Below, piece by piece: positions 1 to 12,560 of a stretch of DNA of 64,000 bases (position 1 is its first letter; each line of letters begins with the position of its first letter). A model generated the notes under the pieces. The model was given only the letters and a program-made list of their open reading frames with translations. It searched no databases and was not told the DNA's origin. Position numbers and translations under genes: made by a program. This DNA is from Erythroxylum novogranatense (Eukaryota; Streptophyta; Magnoliopsida; Malpighiales; Erythroxylaceae): assembly GCA_029891385.1 (NCBI GenBank), contig CM057233.1, forward strand, positions 56,436,063-56,500,062, read 5' to 3'.

Positions 1-472
1 ACCATTGCTATGATGAGATTATCATTGACACTAGATAAGATATCCATGTGATGATCTCATGGCGGGTCATCCAATGAACTTACTACCACTAGTAAACATC
101 CACATGTCAATTCTAAATATCTCATATTTACAGTTTACGAGATCCTTTGCTTGATCCAATCAAGGAATATGACATATGCTAGTCTATCCGGATTAATGAT
201 GTCCGTCTCATTAATCCTATGACTAGAAGAATTTGAATCTTGACATAATTGCACATGATAGGAATCTCGGGAGTATGAGCACATCATAATTTCCTTCATG
301 CTATGTCATATATCATGGACTTCATTAATTCGATTAAAGATCAATCAATTCATAAACACTGCTCATGAATATCAAATTAATGAAATATGCCTTTCTTTAT
401 TTATTCATAAAGTCCGTACCGACTTTGAATAAAACGCATTTGAAGGGATTGCCTTTGGGCACTACTCTAACA
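1..472 (-). mobile_element. Partial Copia LTR, family A, reverse orientation
   Basis: The reverse complement begins TGTTAGAGTAGTGCCC at position 472 and follows the family-A Copia LTRs seen at 8156, 29057, 43408 and 59902. Only the first 472 bases of the LTR are present; the rest lies left of the window. It keeps the short inverted segment (ATGAGAT...ATCTCAT type) that the LTR at 29057 has lost. Whether it is a solo LTR or the end of a full element cannot be told from here. Confidence 0.9.
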
Positions 473-600
473 ATCTAACGGTACTGGACATCCATAAGTC
501 GACTTACACTGGTGAACAAGGTGACCTATCAGTACCGAGCAAGCATAAGTCGACTTACACTTACATCTTGTATATGTTTCATGAAAATGTATGTTGTATT
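473..600. repeat. Relic with two TAAGTCGACTTA palindromes
   Basis: This short stretch between a Copia LTR and Gypsy-1 has perfect TAAGTCGACTTA copies at 495-506 and 546-557. The wording around the first copy (GACATCCATAAGTCGACT) recurs near 22770 inside the gag-only element, so this may be a relic of that family. No gene is seen. Confidence 0.5.
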
Positions 601-1958
601 GCTTGAGAATGGCTAGAAGAGTAGGTTGTGGTTGCTGCCCTCTTGCATAGCTTTAGGATGAAGTTTTGTGTAAGGTGTTTGGATTGGGAGATTGAACAAA
701 GTAGATATGGAAGTGTAATACAGGTGCTGGAAATTAGTGGATGTATTTGAAGATTTTGGCTAGTGAAATTTTAGGGGAGGTACTATCAAATTTTTCTTAA
801 AGGGTCGAAACTTTGACTGAATTTTTGACCCTATTAGAGTTTGAATTGGATTGGGAGGTCTTCTTAAAGATTGTAGTTCATGTTTAGAGCTTTCCCTTGG
901 TATGTAATATGCCACTTTTGGACTTAGGATTAAGAAGTTATAAGGTTTAAAAGAATGCAGTTACTGTTAGAAAGGGTTTTTGTCCAGGTAGTAAATTTGG
1001 AAAGGTTTTTTCTTCCTTATAGCCTGCTTTGATTTTTGTTTCCTTCATGAGAATTGTAAATCGTCTTTTTATCTTTCCATTGCTGTAAAATGTGACATTT
1101 TGGGGCTATTTGGTTAAAAGATATGATATTTTTTTTCGAATCTCAATCATTGTGAAGTTAATCTTAATTTAAGCTGTCTCTTTGAAGAGGTTTTTGTCTC
1201 ACTTAAAGGCCAAATTGTTTTTCTAAATTCTTTATAAAAGTTTTAGAGTTTTCTTTTAGCTTTTTATTGATACCAAAGTTTTGAGTTTTGGAATTCTGTA
1301 TGAAAAGATGTAAAATTTTCAAAATCCAGAAATGCAGGGGGGCTGTTTAATCGGCCTCAAGACCTCAAGCGCTCGCCTCACGAGTGGCGTAATAGCTCGA
1401 CCCATGATGAAGCGGTTTCAAATGCTTCCCAACATTTATTTTATTTTTTTCTTTTTTTGTTTCTTTTCTTTTTCTAAATCAAACCTCTTTCCACTCTTTT
1501 GTTTGTAAATTTTTCGTTTGACCTCCGATTTAATTGATTTTTGAAGCATTGGTTTTCTAAAATTTTCTACCCTCTTATGCAAAATTTAGAATTTTCAAGA
1601 TTGAGTTAAAATTTATAGATTAAATTGAAGGGAGACAATTGAACAGAGATTTTGATTATGATTCCATATTTGGGCGATTTCTCGATTTATAGAGATTCGA
1701 TTGAGGTGATTTTTGGTTCTTATTATTATGGAGACATGAAATTTTCATTTTAGCTTAAAATTCGGATTAAATTTTGGGCCATAAGGATTTAAATTTTCAG
1801 GAGGGAATTTAGGTTGAATCTTCGAGATCCGTTCAGAAGTAATTGAAATGGGTTCGTGTTTATGGTTTGACGTGGTGGGAATTCCTCCCTCGTGGGATGC
1901 GCGTCCGGATGTCATGTAGGATGTCAGACACGTGACTCTCTAGGGTAGGGTTCCAACA
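601..1958 (+). repeat. Gypsy-1 5' LTR, 3' portion
   Basis: AT-rich non-coding DNA ends in CCAACA at 1958, just upstream of a tRNA-Met-type primer binding site, as expected for the end of a 5' LTR. Around 1500-1560 it contains a phrase (CTCCGATTTAATTGATTTTTGAAGC) of a type also seen in the LTR-like DNA near 48645 and 58440. The left limit is uncertain because the LTR start (TGTTAGGTCCCG, as at 20239) is not visible here. Confidence 0.6.
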
Positions 1959-1962
1959 CTTA

Positions 1963-1974
1963 TGGTATCAGAGC
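1963..1974 (+). other. Primer binding site, tRNA-Met type (Gypsy-1)
   Basis: TGGTATCAGAGC lies four bases after the LTR end CCAACA. This is the usual initiator tRNA-Met complement in plant chromoviruses and Copia elements. Confidence 0.85.
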
Positions 1975-2177
1975 GTGGTTTAGGTTTGGCTGTAAGGAGA
2001 AATGTAGGGTTTTTATGACCTATTATGCATTTTTTTAAAATTGAATTATTTGCATTGTTTTCAATTATTTTCATGTTTAAATGTTGATTTTGCATGATTT
2101 GAAGCGTTTTATACACTTTCAAAATTGTTTTTGCATGAACTAAAGATTTTCATTGGTTTTATTTTAAAGGAGTGAAT

Positions 2178-3323
2178 ATGCCGCCTCGAAGTAGGACTCG
2201 AGGAGCTTTGCCTCGCTCTAGCTCTCGCCAGGGGAGCACGGATGAGTCGCATGTCCCACAAGATGCAGGGACACACTCTGCTCCTCGCTCAGAGGCACCT
2301 AGTGTGCAACTTGAGGAGTCACCGCCTCCTCCTCCTACTATGCCTGCGATGGATCCGCAATTCTTCCAGGCTTTTGCCCAGGCTTTCACCTATGCCATGG
2401 GCCAAGGATAACGGGCTCAAGTGCCAGCTCCAGTGGTTAGGGGCGGGCAATATGACAAATTGTGAAAGTATGGGCGGGCAATACGACAGAAGAAGCAGAA
2501 TCTTGGATGAAGAGGATAGAGAGAGTCTTGGTACAGATGAAGTGCTTAGATGAAGAGAAGCTGGAGTATGCAGTTAGCTTACTGCAGGGGGATGCTCTCC
2601 ACTAGTGGGAGTTAGTGCCACAGAGTCAGGTTGTGCCTCCAGTGCTGACATGGAGTGATTTTGGGGAGGTGGTTAGGAAGAAGTACCTCTCCCGGGTCTA
2701 TATTCAAGAGAAGGCCAGGGGGTTCTTGAATCTGACTCAGAGGGAGATGACAGTGAGCGAGTATGAGCTAAAGTTCACCCAGCTATCTCAATATGCAGCT
2801 CACATTATGGCCAATGAACAAGACAAGTGCCGCAAGTTTGAGGGAGGCCTCCACCTGGGAATCAAGGAGAAGGTAATTATTCATAATTTCTATGATTATC
2901 AGCAGCTGGTGGATGCTTCACTCTAGGCTAAGAAAATTTGGAGAACATCGAGCGAGGAGGTGGCGGGAAGAGAAAGAGTAGAAGCGATCATCCGGAAAGG
3001 GGTAGTGTTGAGACGGTGGCGAGGGTGAGAAAAGCACCCGTACTCAAAGTCAGGGTGGCAGTAGTGTCCCTCAGCAGAGCAAGCAGTTCAGGGAAGGGAT
3101 AGTACAGGCCTCCTCAGTGGGAGGAAATAGCAGAACGGAGAGGAACCAGAACCCCCAATGTCAGCATTGTGGGAAGCTACATCGGGGTGAGTGCTACAAG
3201 CTATTGGGAGCCTGCTTCAAGTGTGGAGAGAAGGGACATAGGGTTAAAGAATGTCCTCAGATGACTAGAGGGGATGGATCATAGGTTCAAATTACGAGGA
3301 GAGCAAAAACTATGGGAACCAGG
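2178..3323 (+). pseudogene. gag: Gypsy-1 gag (broken)
   Basis: Structural capsid/nucleocapsid protein of Gypsy-1. It starts MPPRSRTRG at 2178, matching the start MPPRRRTRG of Gypsy-2 gag at 36218. The retrotransposon gag core is readable at about 2615-2926 (LTQREMTVSEYELKFTQLS, then IKEKVIIHNF). A nucleocapsid region near 3150-3280 includes a CX2CX4HX4C knuckle (CFKCGEKGHRVKEC) in another frame. There are stops after residue 78, within the core and in the linker, plus at least two frame changes. The reading is cut at 3323 by the Athila-like element and resumes at 16692. The product is not expected to be functional. Confidence 0.85.
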
Positions 3324-4804
3324 TGATTGAGCCAAATTTATACTATAAATTGGCCCTGTTTTCTTAAGTAATTATGCACTTGTTGACTCCTAATTCATGA
3401 TTTTTGTGCTTAAGTTGGGTTCTCGTATTGAGCTTTTATAATTTGCACATTGCCAGTATTTTGTTGTCAGTTGATACTAATTTCTGCATAACTTTTATCG
3501 GGACAATTGATCTGCAAATGTGTTAAATTTAAATAGGAACATGGAGTCAACGAGAAAGTCAACACGTCGTGAGAAGCCATCCATTAAATGGGACGAACCA
3601 ACACTCCATTAAATGCGACAAATTAATTTGGTATAAATTAATTAAATCGCGACAGTGTGACCATTTATCGTCGCGACGAACTTTATTCATTAGTCGCGAC
3701 GAATGTGGATACCCGGTCCTTAAATGGCAAATTTTTGCATTGTTCTGACCCGGCCCGCTTACAACTCCTATAAAACCTTCCATTTTAGGTTAAAACGAGG
3801 ACGGCCGCATTCCCGAGGTAGCTCTCCATCTTTCGTCTTCTCTATTTTTCTGATAGGTTTTGTTTCCTCTGTTTTGCAGATTCGGCGCCACCTCCAGACG
3901 ACGTCCACCGTCACCATCTTCATCTCTTCCATCGTTCGTCGCACTCACTCTTAACTGTTCGTCATTGGAGTTATGGACCGAGGTGATATTCCATCAGTGA
4001 TGGACTCACCCGACATCATGCGTGGCTAAGGCGTCGGATCTCCTGAAGATGTAGCAATGGTCTGAGTTCCATGAGCTTCAAGGGGTAATTGATCGCTGTT
4101 TTGAATTTCTGTCATGGTTTTGTAACAACTCCGAGTTGGAGATTGCATTGTATGACCGAATGAATCTTGCTATAGTTTAGTAGGATGTTAAACTTTGATC
4201 TATGTTAAGGATTGGTTTGTGTTGAATATTGTGCTGAATACGTGAAGTCTCATGTATATCGGTCGATTTTGCATTAATTAACCTAATACGCCTAGTTGTG
4301 TTTGGTTAAGTTGGTTATGTTATTATCGATTGATTTATTGCATAAATCATTTCATACCATACACTAAGGGTTTTAACAAGTTTTAATTTATCGAGTTGAT
4401 CAATTAAATCTTGGACTTAACGAGTTGTTAAGGTTGTGTTTTCGAAACTTAGTGGATTTCAAACCTCGACATTTATTTTGAACGATGATGACCCGAGCTA
4501 TATTTTCAGGAGAACTTTAGTTAATTGTTTTCAATCTTAATTATTTCAAATTGTCTTGTCTTTCAAAAATCCCAAAAACATTTATTTCATACTTAGCTTT
4601 CTTTAATTTTAAAGACTAAATCAAAACCCCCGTTTTAACTGCTTTCTTGCATAATTCAAACATTAGGCTAGTCTTAGGATCAATTATGCACTGGTTCCTT
4701 GAGAGTCGACCCGAGGTTGCACCCTGTGTTGCAATTCTTGGTAAAAATTGATTTTGACCGGTTTCCAAGGATCAATCTTAGGATTGAACGATAAGCCGCG
4801 ATCA
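3324..4804 (+). repeat. Athila-like 5' LTR
   Basis: 1481 bp direct repeat of 15234-16691 (1458 bp), starting TG and ending CA. It contains CG-rich palindromic motifs: TCGTCGCGACGA at 3668-3679 and a related TAGTCGCGACGA from about 3691. The two LTRs differ by many short indels and by a repeated exchange of CGT and AAAT in the context TT_CG. Short reading frames inside the LTR are not considered genes. Confidence 0.95.
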
Positions 4805-4806
4805 AA

Positions 4807-4826
4807 TTGGCGCCGTTGCCGGGAAC
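4807..4826 (+). other. Primer binding site, tRNA-Asp type
   Basis: TTGGCGCCGTTGCCGGGAAC begins two bases after the LTR end. It matches the tRNA-Asp-type site used by Athila/Tat-group elements. Confidence 0.9.
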
Positions 4827-5362
4827 CCAAGTAATTGGTTTTCTCTGTTAGCCAAGTGTTTGTTTTACATTTTAGTTTAGTTGTTTGCATTCTGTTTTGC
4901 ATTTCATAGTTTTGTTTTATTCAGTTTGCTTCAATCTTTTTAGTGTTAATTACATTTGGTGAGCTTAATTACGTTTTGCTTTAAGTGTTTAGTTTGATTG
5001 TTCTGTTTATTGTGCCTAATTTGAGTAATTGTGCTTTCTTTGTGATTCTTGGTGAGGCGAGTTCATCATTCATCATAACGAGTTCATCGTTAAATGTCAT
5101 AACGAGTTCATACATTAAATCATGACAATTTTCGAATTTTGCTCTATTTGCCGCGAGTTCCTACGAGCCGACGAGCAACCGTGTAATTTCAGCCTCGTTT
5201 TATCATTTGTCATTTAGTGAGCTAATTTAGGAGAACTTCTTTTGTGCATGCCCGTAGACTTAGGTTAGTTCATTTTCAACCTGAAATCGGCGATACTTAA
5301 GGCGTGGGAAGGACATAAGAGAGCAAGCAACCATTAGCACACTAGAACATCAAGTAGGAGAA
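4827..5362 (+). other. Athila-like leader
   Basis: Untranslated leader between primer binding site and gag. At 5055-5175 it carries several degenerate copies of the CGTCGCGACGAG / AACGAGTTCAT repeat also found in the LTR and near 13300-13440. No coding sequence is recognised. Confidence 0.6.
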
Positions 5363-6500
5363 ATGGTGGCGTCAAGAATTTCCGGTCACCAACCTAGGAG
5401 CGGAGATCATGGATTAAATGGTGATCGAGGAAAAGTCGATGAGAACATAGGAACAATAGGCGTGAAACGATCGGAGAAGCTACGACCTCGGACGTCAATT
5501 ATGACCCCTCATCGCAGCCTGCCCAACTTCAACGTGAATTTCAAAGTTAAGGGCTATTAATCAATTCTCTCCCAAATTTCACGCTTTGGCGGGAAGATCC
5601 CTACATGCATTTACAAGTTACCGACAATGATTTGTCAAAGCATGAAACCCGTAGGAGCTCCCTAGATCATGTCTTTGTGGAAGGTGTTTCACTTATCCCT
5701 AGAAGGAAAGGCAGGGAGTGGTACATGAGCCTCCCAAGGCATGTCGCGAATGCCTACCATAGTTGGGCCAACTTGAGAAAAGCTTTCTGGAAAAGTATTT
5801 TCCAGCCTCGAGAACGTCGTCAATGAGGAAAGAAATCTATTACGCCAAGCAAGACTATAGCGAGTCCTTGTATGATTTTTGGAGCAGATTTGAGGATCTG
5901 TTGTCTCAAAGCCCCCATCATCAAATTCACGATGAGCAACTTGTTCAATATTTCTATGATGGGGTGAAGAATCAGGAAAAGGGAATGTTAGATGCTGCTT
6001 CGGGAGGGTCGTTGATCGACCTCACCGCACCTGAAGCGTGGGCCTTGATCAAAAGGATGGCCCTCAACCATCAGCAACATAGTGTTCGTGATTCCAGGAA
6101 TGTTCATGAAGTAGGAGTCATGTCGGCTCAGACAAAAAGGATGGAAAGCCTGGAATCAAAGGTGGATTCCCTAGAGCATTGGATAACTTCACAGTTGTCC
6201 TCGTTTACGGCTGAGCTGAAGAATTTGAATGTGCATCGCCCTTCATCTTCTACTGAATTGACCGCACCCAGTTGCGAATCTTGTGGGTCGGGATGCACAT
6301 TTCTAGTGTCTACCCTGAAAGGTATGAAGAAGTTTCTGTTGTCTACCCGGGAAGACAAAATCCTAAGTGGGACTCGTACTCCAGCACGTACAATGAGGGA
6401 TGGAGATCCCATCCGAATTTCAGTTGGAGGAATAATGAGGGAAGAGCACCCAACCGCTTTCAACAAGGAGGTGGAGCTGGACCATCCACAAACTAGTTCC
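5363..6500 (+). pseudogene. gag: Athila-like gag (frameshifted)
   Basis: Capsid protein of the Athila-like element. The N-terminal segment 5363-5560 ends in a stop. The capsid core follows in two frames: WREDPYMHLQ... to about 5826, then FLEKYFPASRTSSMRKEIYY from about 5780. The downstream part has DFWSRFEDLL, CPHHQI-like SPHHQIHDEQLVQYFYDG and MLDAASGGSLIDLT, all features of Athila capsids. A tail rich in Asn, Trp and Arg (NEGWRSHPNFSWRNNEGR, about 6390-6440) is the usual Athila nucleic-acid-binding region. The frame change near 5770-5820 and others split the ORF. Confidence 0.88.
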
Positions 6501-6564
6501 CAGATCGTGACATTGACGGTGCAACCACAACCACGAAGGAGGACACCAACCAGCTTCGCATGGT

Positions 6565-7040
6565 GTGATGGCGTTGATGAAGGAAGAAAGAGCCTCTCTG
6601 ACTAATCGGTTCAACGCCATCATAAACTTAATCCAGCGAGGACTCCTCGAAGAATGCTACGCGTTTTACCGCCTTGGAAGCGAATGGATCAATGGGAGAC
6701 CAAGGCGAAAACCTGAACTCATCGTCACTCGGTTATCCAACAACTTGAGTGAAAATCAAGCGAGGTAGCGGATCAATTCCCTCCAACACGGGCATAAATC
6801 GAAAAGCCCGAGCGCAATTGAATTAAGGAGTGGAAAGAAAGTGCAATTTAGCATCCACGAAGAAGAAGAATGCGCCAAGAAATTGAGGTTGAAGAGACAC
6901 CTCAGTAAGAAAAAGAAGGCGGTCGCGATCGAGAGTGATCGCGAAGAAGAATTGCTAAAGAGAAGAAGAAATCAACCATTGAGGAAGCAGAGCAACCATC
7001 AAGCGATCCGGCAAAAAGTGCTGCAAAGGAAAATCTAGTT
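6565..7040 (+). pseudogene. Athila-like gag-protease linker, very basic
   Basis: Two short readable pieces lie between gag and protease. The second (6841-7038) is extremely rich in Lys, Arg and Glu, for example KKLRLKRHLSKKKKAVA. Such charged linkers occur before the protease in Athila polyproteins, and the basic run could act in nucleic-acid binding or as a nuclear localisation signal; that role is inference. Confidence 0.5.
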
Positions 7041-7168
7041 GAAGTGAAGTAACCAGAGGGAAGTGAATTTAAAGGATCTCTCTTTCCAAATTCTTACTTG
7101 ATGAGTAAGAAGGTCAACGAGCTCGAACATGAAAAAGAAATTATTGACTGTTTGGAAGGTGGAAGTGA

Positions 7169-7960
7169 ATGTGCCCTCTTTGGACTGGTGAAGAGGATTC
7201 CGCCCACGCTAAATATTTGAAGGACTTGTGCACAAACAAGCGTAAGTTTAGGCCGAATGAGAGAGTCCAGGTGAGCTCAAACATGTCAGCTTTGTTTAAG
7301 CCCCAAATTTCGGTAAAGTGTCAAGACCCAGGATCGTTCACCATTCCTTGTGTCATAGGAAAGGTGACAATTGGAAGAGCGTTGCTGGATTTGGGAGCGG
7401 CAATCAATGTGATGCCAAAATTTGTTTATGAAGCCCTGGGAGTTAAAAGCGTAAAACCTACTTCGGTAGTTTTACAGTTGGCTGACAGATCCTTCCGACA
7501 TCCTGTGGGCATCATCGAGGACATTCTGGTCCAAGTGAAAGGATTAGTGTTCCCTGCCAATTTTTACGTGCTGGATATGTCTACTAAAGTGGTGCAGGAC
7601 ACTTCTCTAATCCTTGGATGACCCTTCCTTCGGACGGCAAGTACAATGATCATTATGAAGGAAGGGAAGATCACCATAGAGGTTGGTGATCAACACGTTA
7701 GCTTCAACATGTATGAAGCTATGAAGCACCCTAACGAGGATTACTCCTTGGTTGGGGTGAATATGCTTAATGTTGTCCCTACAGTTTCAGACTCTGATGA
7801 GGATCCGCGAGACAAGTCCTCTAAGCTCGCTTTATATTCGCTCGGAAGTCAGAACCAGATTCCTACAGCTTCCATGAATCATTCTAGGACAGATGGGGAC
7901 CTCTTCTCGCTGAGCTTCCTAAGTGATTCCTCGATTTTACAACCTCCGAGTTGAATTGAA
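7169..7960 (+). pseudogene. Athila-like aspartic protease region
   Basis: Retropepsin region of the polyprotein. The catalytic motif reads LLDLGAAINVMP (about 7384-7420), where Asp-Leu-Gly replaces the usual Asp-Thr/Ser-Gly; this is normal for Athila proteases. It is followed by VVLQLADRSFRHPVGIIEDILVQV and FPANFYVLDM, then ILG at a stop codon (7621) where the family has ILGRPFL. Reading continues PFLRTASTMI in the same frame, so the stop is a single lesion. The segment to 7960 is the usual poorly conserved linker before RT. Confidence 0.87.
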
Positions 7961-8155
7961 ACCCTTGCACCTTCATTAAAATCGCCTTCCTCGAGTCAAA
8001 TAAGAAGCTGCCTGTCATCATCGCAAACTCATTGTCAGAACCTGAAGAATGACAGCTTTTAAAAGTGATGACGAAGCATAAGCGAGCAATAGGATGGTCA
8101 TTAGCGGACATACCCGGGATTAGTCCTGCTCTGTGCACTCATAGGATCCTGTTGA

Positions 8156-9959
8156 TGTTAGAGTAGTGCCCTAAAGGCAATCCCCTTTAGCGCTTTTTGT
8201 TCATAGTCATGTACAGACTTTATGAATAAATAAAGAAAGACATGTTTCATTTATTTGATTTTCTTTATGAATTGATATTGATCTTTAATCAAATTAATGA
8301 TGTCCATGATATATGACATAGCATGAAGGAAATTATGATGTGATCATAATCCTGAGAGTCCTATCATGTGCAATTATGTCAAGATCTAAATTTTCCTAGT
8401 CATAGGATTAATGAGGCTGGACATCATTAATCCCATGACGGACTAGCATATGTCATACTCCTTGATTGGATCAGCGGTGGATCTCGAAGCTGTAAATATG
8501 AGATATTTAGAGTTGACATATGGATGCTTACTAGTGGTAGTAAGTTCATTGGATGACTGCCATGAGATCATCACATGGATTTAATGTCGGTGATAATCTC
8601 ATCATAGCAATGGTGCAAGTATCCTTAGACTTGAGGTACTCGAGGATATCTTGAATCTTGATCACATGCTGACTCCATTCCTTGTGGCCTTCGGAGGTTA
8701 CTTATAGGATGGTGCTTGGGTGCAGTTTGAGGTATTCAAGGTAATTGAGTAGCCAATAAAGTTCATCACTTCGTGAGAATGAAGAGATACATCTAGCCTC
8801 TTGTCGGGATCATTACTTTAAGTCTCGGCGAGCATGATTATGTCATGAAGAGTGTCTTCATGGACATATAAAGTAATGAGTCCTCAGACAGGAATTGATT
8901 TCACTTGGGCTAGACTTAGTCTAGTAAGAGTTGAAATATTAGTCATACTCATAACCAAGTGGGGTATAGGATGATGACAGGACGAATTGCACAGTAATTG
9001 TCTATGGAAGGGTTCGTAATATGGTTCGTGATGAATTCATCAAACCGATTACTTTCCGATCAATTGGGGGTCATGATGTGTTGCTAGATACCGCTTATGA
9101 CTTGCTCAGATTAATTGTTAATCTAAGTGGCCAACATAACAAGAACCTAAAGGGTCACATGCATAAGAGTGACTCGTAGAATCAGAAAATAGTAATTGGA
9201 TAGAGTTCCAATTATGGAGAGCATTAGGATTAAATGGATCCCAATGGGATTGGGATATGTCCCGATGAGATCGCGACATCAATATTGCTAAGAAAGGTTT
9301 AGGAGCTTGTTTGATGTCGGGGCCGTAGGTAGTAGGGCCAATTCCAGTTGGATGGACCTTAGCATTTATATTCTAATTAATTAATTAAGTAAATTAATTA
9401 ATTAATTATTATATTATATGCCATGTGTGTCGTTGGAATGAGGAGAAGGGATGATGACCTTTGACTTTTCAAAGGTTATAATTTAATTCATTAAAGAAAC
9501 TAATGGCCATTAATCCTTACACTTGGCACCTTTCATGGATTGATTTTTAATTGCTAAAATCAATATAAGATAACTTTAGGAGTGTCGTGGCTGTATGTTT
9601 TGCATAGGGTTAAAGAAAAGAAAAGCTTAAGTGTTAAGCTTTGAAGGAGTTTCATTTTCTTCTTCTTCCAAAGGCACCATCAATTTTCTCTTCTCGAGGC
9701 AAAGTTCCAACGTGAATCAAGCTCTCCACGGAGACGGGTAGGCTCTAGCAGCTTTATTACATTCTAGCTATTCCGGGTCAAAGGTGTTTGATCCGTTAGG
9801 TTTCGATCTCTGCGTGGATACCTTTAGAGATAGTCTCTATTGGCTATTCAGTTTGAGTTTTCATACCGACACCGGGATCCTGGTTTTGGGAAGGTCCCGG
9901 AACAAAATTTTGTTTTTCGCTCTTTGGAACATGTGATGTTCCTCCGGGATTTTCCTACA
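8156..9959 (+). mobile_element. Solo Copia LTR, family A, inside Athila pol
   Basis: An 1804 bp LTR (TGTTAGAGTAGTGCCC ... TTTTCCTACA) without internal region. It is flanked by GTTGA at 8151-8155 and GTTGA at 9960-9964, a perfect 5 bp target duplication. It is the same length as the Copia-A 5' LTR at 29057-30860. The host reading (KVMTKHKRAIGWSLADIPGI before, VVKKEV...GIIYPISDSEWV after) is interrupted exactly here. LTR-LTR recombination that removed the internal region is the simplest origin. Confidence 0.95.
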
Positions 9960-9964
9960 GTTGA

Positions 9965-10910
9965 ATGAGGGATCTAAGGCGGTGAGGCAGCCCAGCCAGA
10001 TTAAATCCGCTTATCCTTGATGTGGTGAAAAAGGAAGTCACTAAGCTCTGGCCGAAAGGGATAATTTATCCCATTTCGGATAGTGAATGGGTCATTGATT
10101 CATGTGGTACCCAAAAGCGGGATTCTTGTAGTGCGAAATGAGAGGAATGAGCTCATCCCCACAAGAGTGCAAAATTAAGTGGCGAGTTTGTATTGACTAC
10201 CGAAATTGAATGACGCAACTCGAAAGGACCACTTTCCTTTGCCATTTATCGACCGGATCTTTGGAAAGATTGGTAGGAAATCACATTCTTGTTTCTTAGA
10301 TGGTTTCTCGGGTATTTCCAAGTACCCATTGCACGAGGACGAAGATAAGACCACGTTTACATGTCCTTTCGGCACCTTTGCTTATTGCAGGATGCCTTTT
10401 GGTTTGTGTAATGCCCCCGGTACCTTCCAGCGTTGTGTGATGGATGTCTTCTGCGATTTTTTGGAAGAAAGTATGGAAGTCTTTATGGATGACTTCACAG
10501 TTCACGGCGATTCCTTCGACTCCTGCCTCTTCAATCTGACTAAAGTTCTTAAGAGGTGCATCGAAAAGAACTTGATCCTTAACTTCTAAAAATGCCATTT
10601 TATGGTAAATGAAGGTATTGTGCTTGGACATTTGATTTCGAAGAAAGGAATCAAAGTTGACAAAGCTAAAATCGAAGTCATATCTTCCCTACCTTATCCT
10701 ACATGTGTCCGTGATATTAGGTCATTCCTAGGTCATGCAGGATTTTACAGGAGGTTTATTAAGGATTTTAGCAAAATCGCCCTTCCTCTTTCAAAACTCT
10801 TGCAAAAGGATGAGAAATTTGAGTTTGATGCTTCATGCCAAAAGGCTTTTGATACACTTAAAGCCAAACTCATTTCCCCTCCTATTACAGTTTGCCTGTT
10901 TGGCATTTGC
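9965..10910 (+). pseudogene. Athila-like reverse transcriptase (broken)
   Basis: Reverse transcriptase domain. The start is readable as VVKKEVTKLW..GIIYPISDSEWV at 10021-10095, then through frame changes to 10206-10589 with FPLPFIDRIFGKIG, MPFGLCNAPGTFQRCVMDVF and the catalytic box FMDDFTVHG (about 10480-10506). The ORF hits one stop (LILNF*) and continues from 10602 as GIVLGHLISKKGIKVDKAK and the thumb/connection SFLGHAGFYRRFIKDFSKIA. The two catalytic aspartates are kept, but stops and frameshifts rule out a complete enzyme. Confidence 0.9.
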
Positions 10911-11290
10911 CTTTTGAGCTTTAGTGTGATGCTTCCAATTATCTTTGTGGGAGCCATGTTAGGACAACATGAGGAGAAGTTGGCTAAAGTTATTGCATCT
11001 GGCGTCGTAACTCTAGATCTAGCTCAAGCCAACTACACCACAACCGAGAAAGAGCTCTTTCGCATAATCTTCGCACTAGAAAAATTCCGGCGATTTGCTT
11101 AATTCCCATGTCATCATTTTCACCGATCACGCAATTTATTAAGTACCTCTTGTGAAGCCACAATCGAAACCAGTTAATCCGTTGGACTTTGCTTCTTCAA
11201 GAGTTTGATATTGAGATTAAAGATCGGGCTGGTCTTTAAACCAAGTAGTGACCATCTGAAGCGGTCGTCGAAGATACTAAAGGAGTAGAT
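10911..11290 (+). pseudogene. Athila-like RNase H (degenerate)
   Basis: RNase H follows the RT connection in the same frame to 11102 (GAMLGQHEEKLAKVIASG, then ANYTTTEKELFRIIFALEKFR). The latter holds the conserved Glu region. Beyond 11102 the reading passes through stops and frame changes (IITDHA-like text near 11115). Decayed. Confidence 0.75.
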
Positions 11291-11379
11291 TCTTCGATCG
11301 ACTGTGATTCTTTTCGGATTACATCTGTGTGCCGCGATTCTCAAGGAGCCTTGGTATGCACATATTGTCAATTACTTAA

Positions 11380-12560
11380 TGACAAATTTGACCCCTGTCT
11401 GTATGGCGCGGCGGGCTCGAAAGTGAAGAGTGAAGCTCGGCATTACATGTGGGACGAACCTCATCTGTGGAAGATATGCAGTGACCAAGTAATTCGATGA
11501 TGTGTTCCAAATGAGGAATTTGATGATATACTCCCAGCTTGCCACTCTATGGTTTGTGGGGGACATTTTAGTGCTAGAAGAACAGCGAGGAAAGTTTTGG
11601 ATTCAGGATTCTATTGGCCTACTCTCTTTCGGGACTCCTTTCACTTTTGCTAAGCTTGTGACAAGTGTCAACGTTTCGGGGGATTAGGGAAACGTCATGA
11701 GATGCCGCAACAACCAGTTTTGTTTTGCGAAATCTTTGATGTTTGGGGTATCGATTTCATGGGACCGTTCCCCCCATCGTTTGGGTTCGTGTACATTATC
11801 CTAGGAGTTGATTATCTTTCGAAATGGATCGAAGTCGTGCCCACTAGACAAGATGACGCGCAGGCAGTCTCTAAATTCCTTAAGTCTAATATCTTCTGTC
11901 GATTCGGAATTCCTAAGGCAATAGTGAGTGATCGCGGAGCTCATTTTTATGTCGGGTTATTACTAACTTGCTTTCCAAATTTGGGGTTACACAAAGTTTC
12001 TCGCTTATCATCCATGAAACCAATGGTCAAGAAGTTTGAATAGAGGTCAAGCACATTTTGGAAAGGATAGTTAAGCCCTCGAAGGATTGAGTCTGCGTTT
12101 AGAGGAAACATCGTGGGCATATCGCACTGCTTATAAGTCCCCGATAGGAATGTCTCCATACCGGTTGATTTATGGTAAGGCCTGTCATTTACCTGTGGAG
12201 CTAGAACATAAGGCCTATTGGGCGGTTAAACAATGCAACCTAGACTTTGAGCTGTCGGGGATGGAAAGGAAACTCCAACTGCAGGAGTTAGAGGAGCTGC
12301 GACTTGAAGCATATGAGCACTCTCGGCTCTACAAGGAAAAGGCCAAGCTGATACATGATAAGATCCTTCTCCGAAAGACTTTTAAGGAAGGTGACAAGGT
12401 CCTCTTGTATAAAGCCCGTTTCACATTCAAGCCCGGCAAATTCAATCATCATTGGGAAGGACCTTATGTGGTGATTAAGGTACATAATTTTGGTATGGTA
12501 TAACTTTTGCAGGAACACACCGCGCAAGATTTGGTCGATGGACATCCTTCAAGCTCTATC
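11380..12560 (+). pseudogene. Athila-like integrase (broken)
   Basis: DDE integrase. The zinc-binding segment reads CHSMVCGGHFSA ... [17 protein letters not shown] (about 11535-11712) across a frame change. The catalytic core gives [28 protein letters not shown] (11730-11830) and IVSDRGAHF (about 11920-11950). The third catalytic region is shortened by small deletions near 12020-12050. The C-terminal part 12087-12503 is a clean 138-residue frame ([43 protein letters not shown]) typical of Athila integrases. No chromodomain is present. Confidence 0.88.

Noticed and set aside
6128..6466. 112-codon minus-strand frame in Athila gag
   Set aside because: Antisense shadow of the capsid coding sequence; no domain recognised.
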